A DNA stretch of 64,000 nt. Source: Candidatus Accumulibacter conexus (GTDB taxonomy: Bacteria; Pseudomonadota; Gammaproteobacteria; Burkholderiales; Rhodocyclaceae). The stretch covers positions 1 to 64,000 of the forward strand of contig JAGFNJ010000028.1 of the NCBI GenBank assembly GCA_017592775.1, in the 5' to 3' direction. Below are positions 1 to 9,009 of the stretch, piece by piece. Positions within the stretch are counted from its first letter, which is position 1. Every line of letters starts with the position of its first letter. The notes beneath the pieces are model-generated. The model ran no database searches. It saw only the letters and a program-made list of their open reading frames with translations, and had not been told where the DNA came from. The position numbers and the translations under genes were made by a program.

Positions 1-46
1 GGCGTCGGCTAACGCCGCGAACTCGCACCAATGACGTGTCGGTCAT
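1..46 (-). CDS. possible first codons of an ABC transporter ATPase (partial)
   Basis: Reading leftward from an ATG, the last bases of the window encode MTDTSLVRVRGVSRR. This resembles the first strand of ABC transporter ATPases, which often read LVRVRGVSRRFG before the Walker A loop. Only 15 residues are visible, so the call is a guess from pattern. It matters because creD, the usual partner downstream of creBC, would have been expected here. If the call is right, the sequence after creC is a rearranged junction. Confidence 0.2.
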   Translation of the reverse strand, partial: MTDTSLVRVRGVSRR

Positions 47-60
47 CTCGGCGTCGCCGT

Positions 61-1308
61 TCACCTTGTAGCGCATCGTCGTTTCTTCAGGAACACCTGG
101 CCCGCGCGCGGGGTTGGGTTGCTCAGAGCGATTTCGATGCGAGCCCCGCTCGGCGAAAAGGCGATGGCGTTGTCGAACAGGTTGAGCAGCGCCTGCTGCA
201 GCAGGAAGGGGTCGCCACGTACGGCGAGCGGTTCGTCGATGGCGAGTTGGCAATCCAGTTGACGTGCCTGCAGCGCCAGACTCCGTTCGTCAACACAGCG
301 CCGCAGCAGTTCGCCCAGGTCGACCTGGATCGCCTCTTCCGGCGCCTGCAGTTGCTCGACCCGGGCCAGCATCAGCATCCGTTCGATGATTCCCTGCAGA
401 CGCCGCGCCTGCTCGCTGACGCTTGCGGCGAAACGCCGGCGATCGCCATCGGCGGGGCTGCCTTCAAGGATCTCGGCGGCGCCGACGATCGCCGACAGCG
501 GGCTTTTCATCTCGTGCGCCAGATTCTGGACGTAGCGCTCGACGTACTGCTTGCCTTCCAGTCTTTCGCGCATCAGCGCCAGGGCGCGCGCCAATTCGGA
601 AAACTGGCGGCCGCCGGAAGTCGGTGGGTCGGCCGGGCGGCCTTCCGAGACGTCGCGGGCGTAGTTCCGCAGCCGGTTGATCGACCAGCTGAGCCAGGCC
701 GAGAAAGCTACCCCGATCAGCGCCGAGGCCACCAGCAGGAAGTAGCCGGCGCGCTTCACGCGCTCCTCCGCGCGACCGATGTACGGCAGGACGCTGGACA
801 GCGGCTTGGCCAGCGACAGGACACCGATCAACTGGCCCTCGCGCAGGATCGGCGCGGCGACGTACATCACCGACGAAGTGGCATCGCCGGCCTGCTCGCG
901 CGTGCTGCGCGCCCCGTACTCGCCCTTGAGGACGCGCGCCACGTCGCGCCATTGCGAATAGTCGGCGCCCAGGGCCTGCGCCTCGGAATCGAAGATCACC
1001 CGCCCCTGCCGGTCGGTGATATAGACGCGAAAATCGATGCGCTCCTTCTGGACACCCCAGATGCTCGCCTGCGGCGAGCGCTCGCGAGCCGCCGCCAGCG
1101 CCCTGGCAAAGCCACCGTCGGCAATCTGCCCGGCAATCAGTTCCGGCGCTGCCAGTTCGGCCAGGACGTGCGCCGTGTCGACCAGCGTCTCCTCGGTGGC
1201 CTGGCGAATTCCCGGCTCGGCCTCGCGCATGAAGATGTTGAGCACAAACCACGCCGCCAGGCCGAGCATCAGGAAATAGCCGATGAAGAGGCGGACCGAA
1301 ACGTTCAT
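61..1308 (-). CDS. creC: CreC-like sensor histidine kinase, C-terminally truncated
   Basis: Membrane sensor kinase that would phosphorylate the adjacent CreB-like regulator. The start MNVSVRLF lies a few bases after the creB stop. The protein has an N-terminal membrane segment (about 8-25), a periplasmic sensor domain, a second membrane segment (about 195-215), a HAMP-like linker, the phosphoacceptor box LAHEMKSPLSAI and the N-box LLNLFDNAIAFSP. After the N-box the frame runs into FLKKRRCATR and stops. The G1/G2 ATP-binding boxes are absent. At 415 residues it is short of the roughly 470 typical of CreC. It cannot be an active kinase as read, so this is either a true truncation, a frameshift or a sequence join. 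Confidence 0.78.
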   Translation of the reverse strand: MNVSVRLFIGYFLMLGLAAWFVLNIFMREAEPGIRQATEETLVDTAHVLAELAAPELIAGQIADGGFARALAAARERSPQASIWGVQKERIDFRVYITDRQGRVIFDSEAQALGADYSQWRDVARVLKGEYGARSTREQAGDATSSVMYVAAPILREGQLIGVLSLAKPLSSVLPYIGRAEERVKRAGYFLLVASALIGVAFSAWLSWSINRLRNYARDVSEGRPADPPTSGGRQFSELARALALMRERLEGKQYVERYVQNLAHEMKSPLSAIVGAAEILEGSPADGDRRRFAASVSEQARRLQGIIERMLMLARVEQLQAPEEAIQVDLGELLRRCVDERSLALQARQLDCQLAIDEPLAVRGDPFLLQQALLNLFDNAIAFSPSGARIEIALSNPTPRAGQVFLKKRRCATR

Positions 1309-1315
1309 CGGCCGC

Positions 1316-1996
1316 TTACCGCAGCGCGATGCTGTAACCCAGACCGCGATGGGTCGCGATCGGCTCCTCGTCGGCGCACACCGCCCGCAGTTTGCCGCGC
1401 AGCGTCTTGACGTGCGTGTCGACGGTACGTTCCAGACTCTCGCCGCTGTCCTGCCAGACGCTTTCCATGATCTGGCCGCGACTGAGGATGCGTCCCGGGC
1501 GTGCCAGCAACAGCGCCAGCAGGAGGTATTCGTAACGCGTGAGATTGAGCCAGACGCCGTGGTAGGCGACGCGCAGGCCGTCACCATCGACCGTGAAGCG
1601 CGGCGGCGCGCTCGTGCCGGCGCCGCCGCGCAACTCGGATCGGCTGCGGCGCAGGATGGCGCGGACGCGCGAGACAACTTCGCGCGGACTGAAGGGTTTG
1701 GCGACGTAATCGTCGGCGCCCAGTTCGAGACCGACGATGCGGTCCACCTCGTCGGAACGGGCGGTGAGAAAGATCACCGGTACGTCCGAACTGCGGCGCA
1801 GCAGCCGGCAGACGTCGAACCCGCTGATGTCCGGCAGACCGACATCGAGCACGACCAGGTCGTGCCCGCCGGCATCGATCCGTGCCAGCGCCTCGGCTCC
1901 GAGCGTGCAGCAGTCGCTGGCAAAGCCGTCGGCCTGCAGGGCATACGCCAGGGTATCGGAGATCGCGGGCTCGTCGTCGACGATGAGGATTCTCAT
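1316..1996 (-). CDS. creB: CreB-like OmpR-family response regulator
   Basis: Two-component response regulator of 226 residues, close to the length of E. coli CreB. The receiver domain shows the acidic pair in ILIVDDEP, the phosphoacceptor Asp in LVVLDVGLPD (about 51), the conserved Thr in FLTARSDE and the Lys in YVAKPFSP. A winged-helix DNA-binding domain follows, with LTRYEYLLL and the ending HRGLGYSIAL. The start was set at MRILIVDDE, because the 16 upstream residues in frame do not match the family. It is the first gene of a pair with creC, 7 bp apart. CreBC in enterics responds to carbon source and cell-wall stress. The stimulus here is unknown. Confidence 0.88.
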   Translation of the reverse strand: MRILIVDDEPAISDTLAYALQADGFASDCCTLGAEALARIDAGGHDLVVLDVGLPDISGFDVCRLLRRSSDVPVIFLTARSDEVDRIVGLELGADDYVAKPFSPREVVSRVRAILRRSRSELRGGAGTSAPPRFTVDGDGLRVAYHGVWLNLTRYEYLLLALLLARPGRILSRGQIMESVWQDSGESLERTVDTHVKTLRGKLRAVCADEEPIATHRGLGYSIALR

Positions 1997-2071
1997 GGCC
2001 GGTATGGTAATCCAATCCTCGCCTGCCGGCGCGCCGGCCGACACCGCACGCCAGCGGCCGGGAAGCCCGCG

Positions 2072-4087
2072 TCAGCCGACGCGGAAGCGGCCAAGCACCT
2101 GGTCGAGCCGCGTCGCGAGGTCGCGCAACGCCTGTGCCGCGTGCTCGGTGTCGCGTGAGGCCGAATGGTTGGCCTCGGCCATCTGGGCAATCTGTTCGAC
2201 GCCGCGGGCAATCGTCTGGCTGGCGACGCTCTGCTCGCTGATCGCCTCCGAGATGCTGCCGACGGCGGCGATGACTTCGCGCGTGCTGGCGTCGATCCGG
2301 CCGATGGCCTGGCCCGCGCGATCAGCCAGGATGGCACCCTCGGCGACCTGGGCAACGCCATGCTCCATCTGTTCGACGGCTGCCCCGGCACCGTCCTGGA
2401 TACCCGTGATCATCTCGCCGATCGAGCGCGTCGACTTCGCCGTCCGCTCCGCGAGTTTGCGCACTTCGTCGGCAACGACCGCGAAGCCCCGTCCCTGCTC
2501 GCCCGCGCGCGCCGCCTCGATGGCAGCGTTGAGCGCCAGCAGATTGGTCTGCTCGGCGATTTCGCGAATCACCTGCACGACTTCCGAAATATCCTGCGAA
2601 CGGCGTCCGAGTTCGCCGACCGTCGTCGACGCCTGGCGGACGAAACCAGTGATCTGGCCCATCGCACCGCCCGCCTGCTGGATGACTTCGGCACCGTTGT
2701 TCGCCGCCTGCCCGGAACCGCTCGAGAGCCGCTGCGCATCGCGGGCGTGTTGCGCCACCTGTTCGATGCTGACGCTCATCTCCTCGACCGAGGCCGCCAT
2801 GCCGGTCGCTGCGTCACGCTGGACTTCGGAACTGTGGCTGACCTGTTGCGCCGAACTGACCAGCGCTGTCGACTGCTCGAGCATGGTCGCCGCGGCGTGG
2901 CGGACATCGCCGATCGTCGTCTTCAGGGTCTCGGCCATCGTGCCGATGGCACGCTTCAGGGAACCGATCTCGTCTGCGCCATCGGCAACCAGCCGGTTGC
3001 TCAGGTCGCCGCCGGCGATCCTTTCGGCCCCCAGGACGATCTCGTGCAGTGGCCGGCTCACCCAGGCGCGAGTGGCGAGGAAACCACTGGCCAGGGCCGC
3101 GAGGATGATCGCCACCGCCATGATGGCAATGTCGCGGACGGCCGCATCGGCGCCGCGGCTGATCTCTTCGACATAGCTTGTGGACACGACCACCCAGTTC
3201 CAGGCCGGATAGTGGTCGAACACCGCCACCTTGCGGCGAGGGCTGCTCTCGCCGGGATTGGCCCAGTCGTAACGGATGACGCCGGACTTCCTGTCGAGCA
3301 TCTCGCGAACGAACTCGACGCCCCGGCTGTCCTTGGCAGCCAGCAGGTTGGCGCCTTCCTTTGCCGGATGGATGGTCGCGACGCCTTTCTGGGGGCCGGC
3401 GTCGAGCGCTGCGACGTAGCCCGTTTCGCCGACCTTGATGGCCAGAATCCCCTGTTTCAATGCCTTCAGCCCTTCGGTCAGCTCGAGTCCGACGAAGAAG
3501 ACCGCGACCACTTGGCCTGCGGCATCGCGCACCGGGATGTAATGGGTGATGAAGTCGCGACCGAACATCGTCGCCTTGCCGGTGTAGGTATTGCCGGCGA
3601 GCAGCGCCGGGCGCGCCGGGTGATCGGCACCGAGCGGGGTTCCGCTCGAGCGGTTGCCGTCCTCCTTTTTCAGCGAAGTCGCCGTACGCAGAAAATCGTC
3701 GCCCTGGCGAACGAGAATCGTCGCCACGGTTCCGGATTTCGCGGTGAAGGCGTCGACCACATCAAAGCGGTCGTTGAGCGACGTCCCCTTCTGCAGCAGG
3801 CGCGGCAGCTCGCCAGCCGTGTGCAGTTCCAGCGGCTGGTCGAACATGCTGGCAAAAAGGCGGCCGCTACGTTCGATGTCGCTGCGCAGGCTGCGATCGT
3901 AAGCCTCGAGCATCGAGACGACGAGGCGGTTGGTCTGCCCGAGGTCATGGACGGCCGTTTCCTCCAGTTGCTGGCGCAGATGCCAGGCGGTGGCCAGCGC
4001 CGCGGCGACGATGATCGCCAGCAGGACGGTGCCCTGGACGAGATTGAGCTTGAGGGCGATCGAAAGACTGCGGAAGTGGCGATACAT
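2072..4087 (-). CDS. methyl-accepting chemotaxis protein with Cache sensor
   Basis: Transmembrane chemoreceptor of 671 residues. The start MYRHFRS has an AAGGGTG ribosome site just upstream. In order it has one membrane segment (about 12-33), an extracellular double-Cache type domain (about 40-290, with [13 protein letters not shown] and [10 protein letters not shown]), a second membrane segment (about 310-330), a HAMP domain ([12 protein letters not shown]) and the cytoplasmic signalling domain. The hairpin tip [19 protein letters not shown] and the following [13 protein letters not shown] are intact, so coupling to CheA/CheW is expected. No che genes are in the window. The ligand is unknown, since Cache domains bind small acids or amines. 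Confidence 0.92.
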   Translation of the reverse strand: MYRHFRSLSIALKLNLVQGTVLLAIIVAAALATAWHLRQQLEETAVHDLGQTNRLVVSMLEAYDRSLRSDIERSGRLFASMFDQPLELHTAGELPRLLQKGTSLNDRFDVVDAFTAKSGTVATILVRQGDDFLRTATSLKKEDGNRSSGTPLGADHPARPALLAGNTYTGKATMFGRDFITHYIPVRDAAGQVVAVFFVGLELTEGLKALKQGILAIKVGETGYVAALDAGPQKGVATIHPAKEGANLLAAKDSRGVEFVREMLDRKSGVIRYDWANPGESSPRRKVAVFDHYPAWNWVVVSTSYVEEISRGADAAVRDIAIMAVAIILAALASGFLATRAWVSRPLHEIVLGAERIAGGDLSNRLVADGADEIGSLKRAIGTMAETLKTTIGDVRHAAATMLEQSTALVSSAQQVSHSSEVQRDAATGMAASVEEMSVSIEQVAQHARDAQRLSSGSGQAANNGAEVIQQAGGAMGQITGFVRQASTTVGELGRRSQDISEVVQVIREIAEQTNLLALNAAIEAARAGEQGRGFAVVADEVRKLAERTAKSTRSIGEMITGIQDGAGAAVEQMEHGVAQVAEGAILADRAGQAIGRIDASTREVIAAVGSISEAISEQSVASQTIARGVEQIAQMAEANHSASRDTEHAAQALRDLATRLDQVLGRFRVG

Positions 4088-4643
4088 TCGGGCACCCTTG
4101 CACGTTTGGTCGGAAAGCGGACGGTCCATGGTAGACAACGGCAGCCGACCGGCAACCTTGAGTGGCGATCGGCCTTGGCGCTCACCGGAATTGGCCCTTT
4201 CTGCTCACCAGAACTGACCCACTGCGCAGGGCTGACAAGATCAACAGTCCCGCCAGTCCGGCGCCGGTCATGGCGGGACCTGCAGCAACCGACGCTGCTG
4301 GAAGCGGCCCAGCAATTGCGCCACTTCGCTCAGGATGTTCATGGGGACACCGACGCTCGGCAGGCGCGCCACCCTCGTGCGGTGGGTATCCCGGCGGATC
4401 GCGGTGCGCACTGGCCATGAGCACCGCATCGATCCGCTCGACGTCCAGTCGGGGTTTCATCTGCTTCAGGCTGGCTTCGCCGCGGCCGGCATAGACGCCG
4501 TGCTGGAGCAGCCGGCTGCCGGCCCGCACCGGCAGTCGACCAGCTCGAAGCGTGATTGCGCTGCCGGGGGCGGAGAGTACGCCGCCGGATCGGCGAGCGA
4601 TGGGATCGGCATGCTGCAGCCGGCAAAGCGGGGCAAGGTCTTG
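4088..4643. other. intergenic stretch without a supported gene
   Basis: About 550 bases separate the chemoreceptor from the phosphofructokinase. Several frames stay open because of high GC, but none has a recognisable protein family or a convincing ribosome site. The left end contains a pair of similar 17-bp blocks, listed separately, that look like the tip of a lost insertion sequence. Confidence 0.5.
4180..4219. repeat. two tandem GCTCACC-type blocks, possible insertion sequence end
   Basis: The motif GCTCACCGGAATTGGCC is followed 23 bp later by GCTCACCAGAACTGACC. The two are similar direct repeats. Such multiple short repeats occur at the tips of IS21-type elements. No transposase reading frame follows, so this would be a solo remnant. 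Family assignment is from memory of similar ends only. Confidence 0.25.
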
Positions 4644-5918
4644 TCAGACGGGATCAGGATTCTCACCGAAGGTCTGGCCCGTCGCGGCAAGCACCGCACG
4701 CCACCCGGCACCGTTCAGGTCGAGGCGCTTCGTTTGGCTGACCAGCAGCTCGATCGGCACGTGGATGAAGACATCGTGCAAGAGGCCGATGACCAGACCG
4801 GTCTTGCCGGCCATGGCGGCGTGCACGGCGTTGCGGGCGAAGAAATCGCAGAGAATGGCGTCCTCGGCGTCGGCCGGGACGCTTCGAATCAGGTAGCTCG
4901 GGTCGAAATAGCGCAGCGTGACCGGGATCCCCTCTGACGCGAAGTAACGCTCGATCCGTTCGCGCAGAAAAAGGCCGATGTCCTGGAGCCTGACGTTGCC
5001 GGAGGCGTCTCGGGCCGCGCCGCTGGCCGCCAGCAGTTCCTGGCCGGCGCCTTCGGCCACCGCAATCAGCGCGTGCGGCCGCCGCAGGATGCGCTGCTTC
5101 AGCGCTGCCAACAGTCCGTTCTCGCCGTCAAGCCGGAGCGGAACTTCCGGCACCAGGACGAAGTTCACGTCCTGGCTGGCCACCGCCGCTGCAGCTGCGA
5201 TGAAGCCGGAGTGACGGCCCATGAGCTTGACCAGTGCGATGCCGTTGTGGACGCTGTGCGCCTCGGTGTGGGCACACTGCAGGACGTGCGCCGCCCGCTC
5301 GACCGCCGTCAGGTAGCCGAAGCTGCGCGCAACGAAGGGTACGTCGTTGTCGATGGTCTTCGGGATGCCGACCACCGCCAGTGCGTGGCCGCGCCTGCGG
5401 GCTTCCTCGAACAGTGCATTGCCGCCGCGCTGAGTACCGTCGCCGCCGATGGTGAACAGGATGTTCACCTCGCGCCGAATCAGGTTGTCGACAGCAATTC
5501 CGACATCCACCGGACCGCGGGAGGTGCCCAACACCGTCCCGCCGATGTCATGGATGTGGTGGACGAATTCGGGCGTCAGCACGAAGGGTTCCCAACCGCT
5601 CGCCGGGTCGAGACCCTGGTAGCCGCCGCGAAAGCCGAGCACCTCCTTGACGCCGTAGCCGTGGTGGAGTTCGAGAAACAGCGAGCGGATCACATTGTTC
5701 AAGCCGGGGCACAATCCGCCGCAGGTGACCATGCCGGCGCGAGTCCGCTGCGGATCAAAGAACAAGCGACCGCGCGGACCGGCCAGTTCGAACAGCGATT
5801 CATCCGCCGGCGGTGCGTCCGGATCGAGAATCAGACAGGAAGACACGCGGGCCTGGTCGCTGACCGTGCGTTGCTGGGGCGAGGCAAAGCGGGCTTCGCC
5901 CAGGGTCGTGATGTTCAT
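4644..5918 (-). CDS. 6-phosphofructokinase (PfkA superfamily, ATP-type)
   Basis: Glycolytic enzyme that phosphorylates fructose 6-phosphate to the 1,6-bisphosphate. The 424-residue protein shows the nucleotide loop GGLCPGLNNVIR (about 67-78), the ATP-signature GGDGTQRGG (about 158), the catalytic GIPKTIDNDVP (about 190) and the sugar-phosphate motif MGRHSGFIA. Gly in GGDG, rather than the Asp of pyrophosphate enzymes, combined with Lys in PKTIDND is the pattern of the long bacterial, plant and trypanosomatid ATP-dependent clade. The start MNITTLGEARF was chosen because the in-frame upstream residues look non-coding. It stands alone, without other glycolytic genes nearby. Confidence 0.9.
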   Translation of the reverse strand: MNITTLGEARFASPQQRTVSDQARVSSCLILDPDAPPADESLFELAGPRGRLFFDPQRTRAGMVTCGGLCPGLNNVIRSLFLELHHGYGVKEVLGFRGGYQGLDPASGWEPFVLTPEFVHHIHDIGGTVLGTSRGPVDVGIAVDNLIRREVNILFTIGGDGTQRGGNALFEEARRRGHALAVVGIPKTIDNDVPFVARSFGYLTAVERAAHVLQCAHTEAHSVHNGIALVKLMGRHSGFIAAAAAVASQDVNFVLVPEVPLRLDGENGLLAALKQRILRRPHALIAVAEGAGQELLAASGAARDASGNVRLQDIGLFLRERIERYFASEGIPVTLRYFDPSYLIRSVPADAEDAILCDFFARNAVHAAMAGKTGLVIGLLHDVFIHVPIELLVSQTKRLDLNGAGWRAVLAATGQTFGENPDPV

Positions 5919-6211
5919 GGCTGCGCCTCTGGGGCTGGAAGGATCGTAGTTTACTCGTGGTGATGGAGAGCAGGACAAGGAGTCCACAGGCACCGTCGGT
6001 GAGCATATGAACCCCAGTGAAGCAGCGTCAATCCCGGGTTGGCGCGCACGGCACCGGCGTCCTGCCGAAGGCGACGATACGCACCTCGCCGCCGCCGGCG
6101 ATCCCGATATCGCTTCGGAATCGACATCGGCAGACATCGTCTTCGTTCGCACCGACTCGAATCGGCGTGACGGGTCTGCGGCGAGCCGACGCACTGCACT
6201 CCACCCCTCCC

Positions 6212-7414
6212 CTACGGTCGCGTGCCGCCGACGAAGGATGAAAGATCCACCGCAGGCCCGGAGGCACATGGGCCCGGGCTGCGGCACCGGTGACCCGGTG
6301 CAACTCTGCCGCTGCGAGAGCCTCCTGCAATCGGACTCTCGTTGCCCCAGCGCGGATCAAACCAGCCACCCCGGAAGAGGCCGTGCCGCAAGCCGACGGT
6401 GTCGGCGTGCCGGGCGTGGGCGATCCACGCCCCGAGGCGCTGTCGCACTTCGTCGGGCGACACCGTCCCTGCCCGCCAGCGGTCACGCAGACTGCGCAAC
6501 CGCCCGCGCACGCGGATCAGGTTCTCCTCCGGCAAGCGGCGCCGTGAACCTGGCCCAAGAACATGGCCCAGGAACTGCGCCGGCAAGCGGGTTTCGCTGA
6601 TCTGCGTCTTGAGCGGATGCAACAGGAGCCGCCGCCGCTCCAGAAAACGGGCGATCTGCTCGCGCCAGCGCGCCAGACGCGCGGGATCGTCGGCAAACAG
6701 GGCGAAATCATCGAGGTAGCGCAGGTACGGTGCGCGCAACACCTCGCTGACGTAATGATCGAGGGGGTCGAGGTAGATGTTGCCGAACCACTGGCTGGTG
6801 AGATTGCCGATCGGCAATCCGCGCCGCCGTTCCCACGGCGTAAACAGCTCGTCACCGGGAAAGTAACGGTTGACCGGCTCCTGCGGGTTTGAACCGTCGA
6901 TGATCGCATCGCACAGCCAGGGCGTCGGCACGCAGGCGATGCGGCGGCGGATGTCCTGCTTCAGAACGGCGTGGTCGATGGCCGGAAAGTGGCGGAAGAC
7001 GTCGGCCCGCAGCACATGCCGATGGCGGTCGCGCAGCGTCTCATAGGCGGCGACGGCGCGATGGGTGCCCCGGCCCGGCAGGCTGGCATACGAGCGGGCG
7101 ATGAAAGCGCGCTCGAACAGCAGCGCGATGACGGCACACAGCGCGTGGTGCACCATACGGTCGCGAAACGGCGCGGCGGAGATCAGGCGCGGCTTGCTCT
7201 CGCGAACCATCCACTCGGTGTAGCCGTCCGGCTGCCAGCGCCCCTCGAGCAACTCGCGCTGCAAGCGCAGCCCCTCGGCTTCGAGGCCGGCAAGGAACTG
7301 CGCCACCCTCAGCTTGTGCCGTTTGCCCCGGTTGCGCCCCTCAGCCCGGCTTGCCCGCGTCGTCGTCTGCGGTCGCTGCGGGCAGAGCGTTCGCGTCCTG
7401 CCCGGAAGTGGCAT
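6212..7414 (-). CDS. reverse transcriptase of the diversity-generating-retroelement type, 5' end replaced
   Basis: RNA-directed DNA polymerase with all core motifs: KPRLISAAPFRDRMVHHALC, the ERRRGLPIGNLTSQWFGN block typical of DGR-type enzymes, the catalytic RYLDDFALFADD, and LHPLKTQ with FLGHVLGP. Family members normally begin with 20-30 further residues before the basic RRARRGKR segment. Here the frame before NRGKRHKLRVAQFL overlaps the end of the next small gene and looks non-native, with no clear start or ribosome site. After the thumb region the frame runs through FRGGWFDPRW into unrelated sequence. No template repeat, variable repeat or avd-type helper gene was found nearby. It is probably an orphan or decaying copy. 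Expression is uncertain. Confidence 0.82.
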   Translation of the reverse strand: MPLPGRTRTLCPQRPQTTTRASRAEGRNRGKRHKLRVAQFLAGLEAEGLRLQRELLEGRWQPDGYTEWMVRESKPRLISAAPFRDRMVHHALCAVIALLFERAFIARSYASLPGRGTHRAVAAYETLRDRHRHVLRADVFRHFPAIDHAVLKQDIRRRIACVPTPWLCDAIIDGSNPQEPVNRYFPGDELFTPWERRRGLPIGNLTSQWFGNIYLDPLDHYVSEVLRAPYLRYLDDFALFADDPARLARWREQIARFLERRRLLLHPLKTQISETRLPAQFLGHVLGPGSRRRLPEENLIRVRGRLRSLRDRWRAGTVSPDEVRQRLGAWIAHARHADTVGLRHGLFRGGWFDPRWGNESPIAGGSRSGRVAPGHRCRSPGPCASGPAVDLSSFVGGTRP

Positions 7415-7568
7415 CCGGCAGACTCTTGACAGCGAGGTCGCGCAGGCGCTTCTCCTCCTGCTTTCTCTTCTTCTCCAGCTCTCGCTGGCGCTTTTCGAAC
7501 TGATAGTTTGGTTTGACCAAGGGTAGAAAATCCAACGACGGCAGGGGAGTATATCGGCGCCGATGCAT
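7341..7568 (-). CDS. small basic coiled-coil protein of unknown function
   Basis: A 75-residue protein whose middle reads KPNYQFEKRQRELEKKRKQ, a charged helix found in short conserved proteins of Betaproteobacteria. It has no signal peptide or membrane segment. The drawn start is MHRRRY, and a TTG codon just before VKPNYQ is an equally possible start. Its 3' end overlaps the artificial 5' end of the reverse transcriptase frame, which suggests that the retroelement fragment landed against this gene. Confidence 0.5.
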   Translation of the reverse strand: MHRRRYTPLPSLDFLPLVKPNYQFEKRQRELEKKRKQEEKRLRDLAVKSLPDATSGQDANALPAATADDDAGKPG

Positions 7569-7681
7569 GGCGGTCAAGCTGCTTCGATCAGCTTGCGGGA
7601 ACGCCGGGAAGAGCAGCCGGCAACCGGCGCGGACACGTGCCGTTGGTTGGCAGTCGAAACCTCCGCCATCCGCGGCGTTGC

Positions 7682-8551
7682 TCACCAACGATTCGCGTCG
7701 GGCGACCGCCCGGCCGCCCGCCGGCGCAGGGCCTTGATCCACGCCTTCTGGCAGAGAGCCTGGCGTTGCCCTTGGAGATGCTCACGGATCGTCTGGCGGG
7801 CTTCCGCGAAACGCAGCAGTCGTTCGTGCTGGATGGCTTCGCAGCGGAGCAGGTGGTAGCCGAGTTCGCTCTCGATCACCGCCGAGACCATCCCCTCGGC
7901 GAGGGCAAAGGCCACCGCATCGAGTTGCGGATAGAGCTGGCCGCGCGGCACGCGACCGAGCAGGCCGCCGTGGACCGCCGTTGGGCATTCGGAGTGCTTC
8001 AGCGCCTGTTCGGCGAAGCGCTGCGGCTCCCTCAGCAGTCGGGCACGAATGGCGTCGATGCGGGCGTGCGCGGCCTGCCGTTCGCTGCCCGCGAGGTCCT
8101 CGTTGATGGTTACCAGCAGGTGCCGCAGGAGGCGCGTTTCGCCCTGGCGAAAGCGATGCCGGTTGACCTGCCAGAAGATCTCGACGTCGGTATCGCTGAC
8201 CGGCGCTGATCTTGCCGCAGCCCTTTCCAGAGCCGCCTCCACCACCAGGTCGCGCGTCACCGCCTCGCGCAACGACGACGCAGCCAGGCCGAGTCGTTCG
8301 AGTTCGGCGTGATACGCGTCATCGTCGGCGTAGCGTCGGCGGATCTCCATCAGGCTGGCGTCGATCAACGCCGCCGGGAGCATCACGCTGGCCGCTTCAG
8401 GTGTCTCCAGGATCAGCGTCTCGATCTCCTGCTGCCGGGCAGCGACAAGGGTCACCCGGCGCCGCTCCGCCGCTGCGAGAGATTCCAGCGGCCTGCCAAA
8501 CAACTGCGCGGCGAGCTTGATCGAGCGGTAGATGCCACCCGCCTCAGGCAT
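7682..8551 (-). CDS. nifM: NifM, nitrogenase peptidyl-prolyl isomerase
   Basis: Parvulin-type prolyl isomerase that helps the nitrogenase iron protein NifH reach its active form. The 289-residue length matches Azotobacter NifM. The N-terminal helical chaperone part is followed by the rotamase domain, with LLRHLLVTINED, FAEQALKHSECPTA and GGLLGRVPRGQLYPQLD. The start MPEAGGIYRS overlaps the end of nifZ by 8 bp, indicating translational coupling. It is the last gene of the reverse-strand nifV-to-nifM series. Confidence 0.9.
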   Translation of the reverse strand: MPEAGGIYRSIKLAAQLFGRPLESLAAAERRRVTLVAARQQEIETLILETPEAASVMLPAALIDASLMEIRRRYADDDAYHAELERLGLAASSLREAVTRDLVVEAALERAAARSAPVSDTDVEIFWQVNRHRFRQGETRLLRHLLVTINEDLAGSERQAAHARIDAIRARLLREPQRFAEQALKHSECPTAVHGGLLGRVPRGQLYPQLDAVAFALAEGMVSAVIESELGYHLLRCEAIQHERLLRFAEARQTIREHLQGQRQALCQKAWIKALRRRAAGRSPDANRW

Positions 8552-9005
8552 CGCCTGACCGCCGCCACTCGCCGAGCGCCGCCTCGGGTACCCACACGGG
8601 GACGCCCGCGAGGCAGTCGAAGTGCGTCCGATAGACGACGCCATGGATCTCCGATTTTTCGAGATGCAGGATCTCGCCGCGACTGCCGGCCGGTACGCGG
8701 ACCTTCCCGTCAACGGCCAGAGGGCGCAGCGCGCGCACCCGCTGGCGAACCTCGAAACGACTCTCGATCCATGCCTCGTTGACGCCGACCAGCTCGTCCT
8801 CGCGACAGCCAACCAAGCGTCCCTCGTCGAGGAAATGCACGGAGTAGATGATCTGGTCCTGGAGAAAGGTGCCGACATCGCGCACGTGCCCGATGCGCCC
8901 GCGTCGCACCAGCAACCTGCCGGTGGGCACGCCCGGGAAGGTGCCGTCGTTGCGCACGTTGCGCTTCAGCCGTACCGCATCGCCGTAGTTCCAGCGCGGC
9001 AGCAC
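8544..9005 (-). CDS. nifZ: NifZ, MoFe protein P-cluster maturation factor
   Basis: Accessory protein for forming the second P-cluster of nitrogenase MoFe protein. The 153-residue sequence has the family start WNYGDAVRLKRNVRNDGTFP and the characteristic SH3-like segments GRIGHVRDVGTFLQDQIIYSV and GSRGEILHLEKS. It lies between nifW (4 bp gap) and nifM (overlap), as in many diazotrophs. Confidence 0.92.
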   Translation of the reverse strand: MLPRWNYGDAVRLKRNVRNDGTFPGVPTGRLLVRRGRIGHVRDVGTFLQDQIIYSVHFLDEGRLVGCREDELVGVNEAWIESRFEVRQRVRALRPLAVDGKVRVPAGSRGEILHLEKSEIHGVVYRTHFDCLAGVPVWVPEAALGEWRRSGDA

Positions 9006-9009
9006 GGGT

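Noticed and set aside
4182-4529. A 115-residue reverse frame between the chemoreceptor and phosphofructokinase genes
   Set aside because: No family resemblance, GTG start without a ribosome site, and competing frames of equal length.
6290-6330. FRGGWFDPRW at the end of the reverse transcriptase as a DGR repeat
   Set aside because: The DNA is not A-rich and no second, A-variant copy was found in the window.
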